The notes beneath the pieces were generated by a model that worked only from the letters and a program-made list of their open reading frames with translations, made no database searches and was not told the origin of the DNA. DNA of 64,000 nucleotides from Conus ventricosus (Eukaryota > Mollusca > Gastropoda > Neogastropoda > Conidae). Both the position numbers and the translations under genes were made by a program. Positions 61,770 to 64,000 of this stretch are shown piece after piece (position 1 is the first letter of the stretch; each line of letters starts with the position of its first letter). The DNA lies in contig CM031604.1 in the NCBI GenBank assembly GCA_018398815.1, positions 53,328,850 through 53,392,849 on the forward strand, given 5' to 3'.

Positions 61770-62021
61770 GTAGTTTTATAATATACTTACCTGTCCAAAC
61801 GAACGCCTTATCTCCACTAGACGTGGAACACACAATACATCAGGAATCTAAACGAAAATAGAAATGAAGAGCAGGGAGCTAACTCAACCTGAAACCACTA
61901 AGAATACAGGAGGAGCCTCTCCTAGCGAATATGTGATCAACTCACTCCCCTCGCCATAATTCAGTTTTTCTCCCCTTTTCCAAACTGCTGTTTGGACAGG
62001 TAAGTGTACCATAAAAACTAC
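61770..62021. mobile_element. MITE-like 252-bp element with ~32-bp terminal inverted repeats
   Basis: The left end GTAGTTTTATAATATACTTA plus CCTGTCCAAAC (61770-61800) pairs with the right end GTTTGGACAGGTAAGTGTAC plus CATAAAAACTAC (61990-62021) in inverted orientation with few mismatches. The interior (CCTTATCTCCACTAGACGTG, AATACAGGAGGAGCCTCTCC, CATAATTCAGTTTTTCTCCC) is the arm sequence of the foldback element at 22.1 kb. This copy therefore looks like an arm family member lacking the zinc-finger core. Confidence 0.75.
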
Positions 62022-62649
62022 TTTCAATAGCAAAATTCCTTTTCTTCACTTTTGACTGTCCAAATGAATGCCTGAATGTTGAAAAGGATGGTGGGCAATC
62101 TCACCTGTGAAACACATCAATGCTCGAACTCCAAAGTGCGCAAGCATGACCACAATTCATCCCAGACCTCAGCCAGCGCCAAGCAGCCATAAAAAGTCCT
62201 AAGACTCAGATGTTTCCTGGTGATTAAAGGGTTGTCCCCGCTCTCCGTTATGTATCAACTATCATCAGTCAAATATGGGAAAAGAAAATGAGCGAGGATC
62301 AGGAAACGCTGAAGACCCATGCAAATCATTCTTACAAACAAATGCGTGCAATTCTGCCCAGCAGGCAAGGTTATGCACATTGAGAAACACTGTACTGCTT
62401 TCACAACAGTACAGCAATGTGAATACACAAAAACATCAAGTTAATGTATTAAAAGGGCCAATACATACGTCAAACAAAAGTATGGAGCACATCAGCAGTA
62501 ATATGAGGTTCTACCAAGGACCCCAAAATTCTGGTGGTAAAGGCGCCATGATCCCAATAAAAAGGAGAAACAAAGAGGTCTGTCCAAACACCACTGTACA
62601 AGGCTAATAAGATACCAACAGAGGGCTACAGCGCCATTCGTTGATGGAT

Positions 62650-63790
62650 GTGCAAACAGCAATGCTCCTAACTGTCACAGCACCATTCCTAGATGGGCAT
62701 CTCAACAATAATACACTGTGTTGTTCCTACACAGATGTGCTAACAACAGTGCTCCTAACTGTCACAGCACCATTCCTAGATGGGCATCTCAACAATAATA
62801 CACTGTGTTGTTCCTACACAGATGTGCTAACAACAGTGCTCCTAACTGTCACAGCACGCCTTGGCTTAAGGCTGTGTCAGACCAATTGACATAGGCCAGA
62901 ACACCAAGGCTACATCAAAATGTTGTTATGCTCTGCATAGTTATGTGGGGATTGTCTTCAGTCGTGACAAGCTCCTAGCATAACACAGTCTCCCAAATCC
63001 CCCGAAGTCGAGTGTGGCTGCCCATGTGGCGGGGTAATCAAAAACGGTCACACACGTAATGTTCTCATCCCCAGCTGATGCATTTGTGCCATAGTGTTCA
63101 AATACTTCGGCTGTTCGGATGATCCCTGGAGTCTTTTAGCCAGGGTACGACAACAACAACAACAACAACTGTCACAGCACCATTCCTAGATGGGCATCTC
63201 AACAATAATACACTGTGTTGTTCCTACACAGATGTGCTAACAACAGTGCTCCTAACTGTCACAGCACCATTCCTAGATGGGCATCTCAACAATAATGCAC
63301 TGTGTTGTTCCTACACAGATGTGCTAACAACAGTGCTCCTAACTGTCACAGCACCATTCCTAGATGGGCATCTCAACAATAATACACTGTGTTGTTCCTA
63401 CACAGATGTGCTAACAACAGTGCTCCTAACTGTCACAGCGCCATTCCTAGATGGGCATCTCAACAATAATACACTGTGTTGTTCCTACACAGATGTGCTA
63501 ACAACAGTGCTCCTAACTGTCACAGCACCACTCCTAGATGGGCATCTCAACAATAATGCACTGTGTTGTTCCTACACAGATGTGCTAACAACAGTGCTCC
63601 TAACTGTCACAGCGCCATTCCTAGATGGGCATCTCAACAATAATACACTGTGTTGTTCCTACACAGATGTGCTAACAACAGTGCTCCTAACTGTCACAGC
63701 GCCATTCCTAGATGGGCATCTCAACAATAATACACTGTGTTGTTCCTACACAGATGTGCTAACAACAGTACTCCAAAATGCATAGTGCCA
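62650..63790. repeat. 87-bp tandem repeat, about ten copies in two blocks
   Basis: The unit CTCCTAACTGTCACAGCACC, ATTCCTAGATGGGCATCTCA, ACAATAATACACTGTGTTGT, TCCTACACAGATGTGCTAAC, AACAGTG forms blocks 62650-62858 and 63168-63790. Copies are nearly identical (A/G and T/C variants only). Being 29 codons long, it keeps one frame open, which is not a gene. Confidence 0.96.
62858..63168 (-). mobile_element. Dispersed repeat (SINE-like) inserted in the 87-bp array
   Basis: The insert splits the array within CACAGCAC. It contains 62996-63055, related to the repeat at 13275-13350, and ends with a CAA trinucleotide run (63149-63166). Two family members show it is mobile. The mechanism is unknown. Confidence 0.55.
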
Positions 63791-64000
63791 TTCCTCAGTG
63801 GATGGGTCAACAAAATGATCTACACTGTGAGGTGACTAACCCAAACAAGTATCCAGGTTTTGTGTGGGAAATGCTGCATTTAAACATAAACATCACTCTC
63901 TAACAGGCATTCTTGCTGAGTGATGAGGTCCCCACCACAGTCAGTCCAGGAGTGAGCCATAAACACTCAAAATTAATGTGCTTTTTAGACCAAGTAAATT

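Larger units (their letters stand above)
61409..64000 (-). other. Neuroglian intron reaching the window end
   Basis: Holds the short inverted-repeat element (61770-62021), the 87-bp array (62650-63790) with an insertion (62858-63168), and otherwise plain intron. No exon was recognised up to the window edge. Confidence 0.55.

Noticed and set aside
63234..63785. 183-codon plus-strand frame with 29-residue repeats
   Set aside because: Direct product of the 87-bp tandem array, with no start or splice context; identical units indicate DNA-level amplification.

Overview
This is eukaryotic, intron-rich DNA from a protostome animal. I infer a mollusc, probably a gastropod: the main gene is an invertebrate neuroglian (L1-family cell adhesion molecule), the introns carry I/Nimb-type LINEs and tRNA-derived SINEs, and simple and tandem repeats are very dense. 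The species cannot be named from the sequence alone. There is no bacterial, operon or CRISPR content.

Two genes converge. On the plus strand, positions 1192-2223 hold the last coding exon of a gene that starts outside the window. It encodes a disordered, tyrosine-motif-rich signalling tail that I could not assign to a family. On the minus strand, sixteen exons between 61408 and 12503 encode the C-terminal two thirds of neuroglian, in order: end of Ig4, Ig5, Ig6, five FN3 domains, one transmembrane helix, and a long Asp/Arg/Tyr-rich cytoplasmic tail ending in the PDZ ligand STFV. Splice sites and phases agree throughout, except that two adjacent FN3 exons lack three single bases in C runs and one Ig exon has one extra A. 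The 5' exons (signal peptide, Ig1-3) lie beyond position 64000. Positions 2224-12502 lie between the two stop codons: 3' UTRs, simple repeats and no clear gene.

Most of the rest is intronic mobile and repetitive DNA. The 13-kb intron at 25523-38755 has two nearly identical full-length LINEs (26038-31974 and 32469-38440). Both lie in the gene's orientation, each with its own target-site duplication. Other copies of the family are a 5'-truncated one at 19797-20212, an old one at 44229-44877 whose tail almost touches a splice acceptor, and short tail fragments near 7090 and 16037. There is also a poly(A)-tailed retroposon with a 16-bp target duplication (16281-16616), a foldback element with about 200-bp inverted arms around a zinc-finger coding fragment (22115-22947) with relatives at 50515 and 61770, a DIRS-like RNase H relic (58860-60560), a piggyBac relic inserted in a satellite (56319-57020), and tRNA-derived SINEs (53634, 58540).

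Tandem arrays are abundant: units of 27 bp (23.1-24.0 kb), 45 bp (40.2-40.9 kb), 61 bp (41.4-41.9 kb), 54 bp (54.6-57.5 kb), 87 bp (62.6-63.8 kb) and several smaller ones. Many long open frames in the window come from these arrays because their unit lengths are multiples of three.
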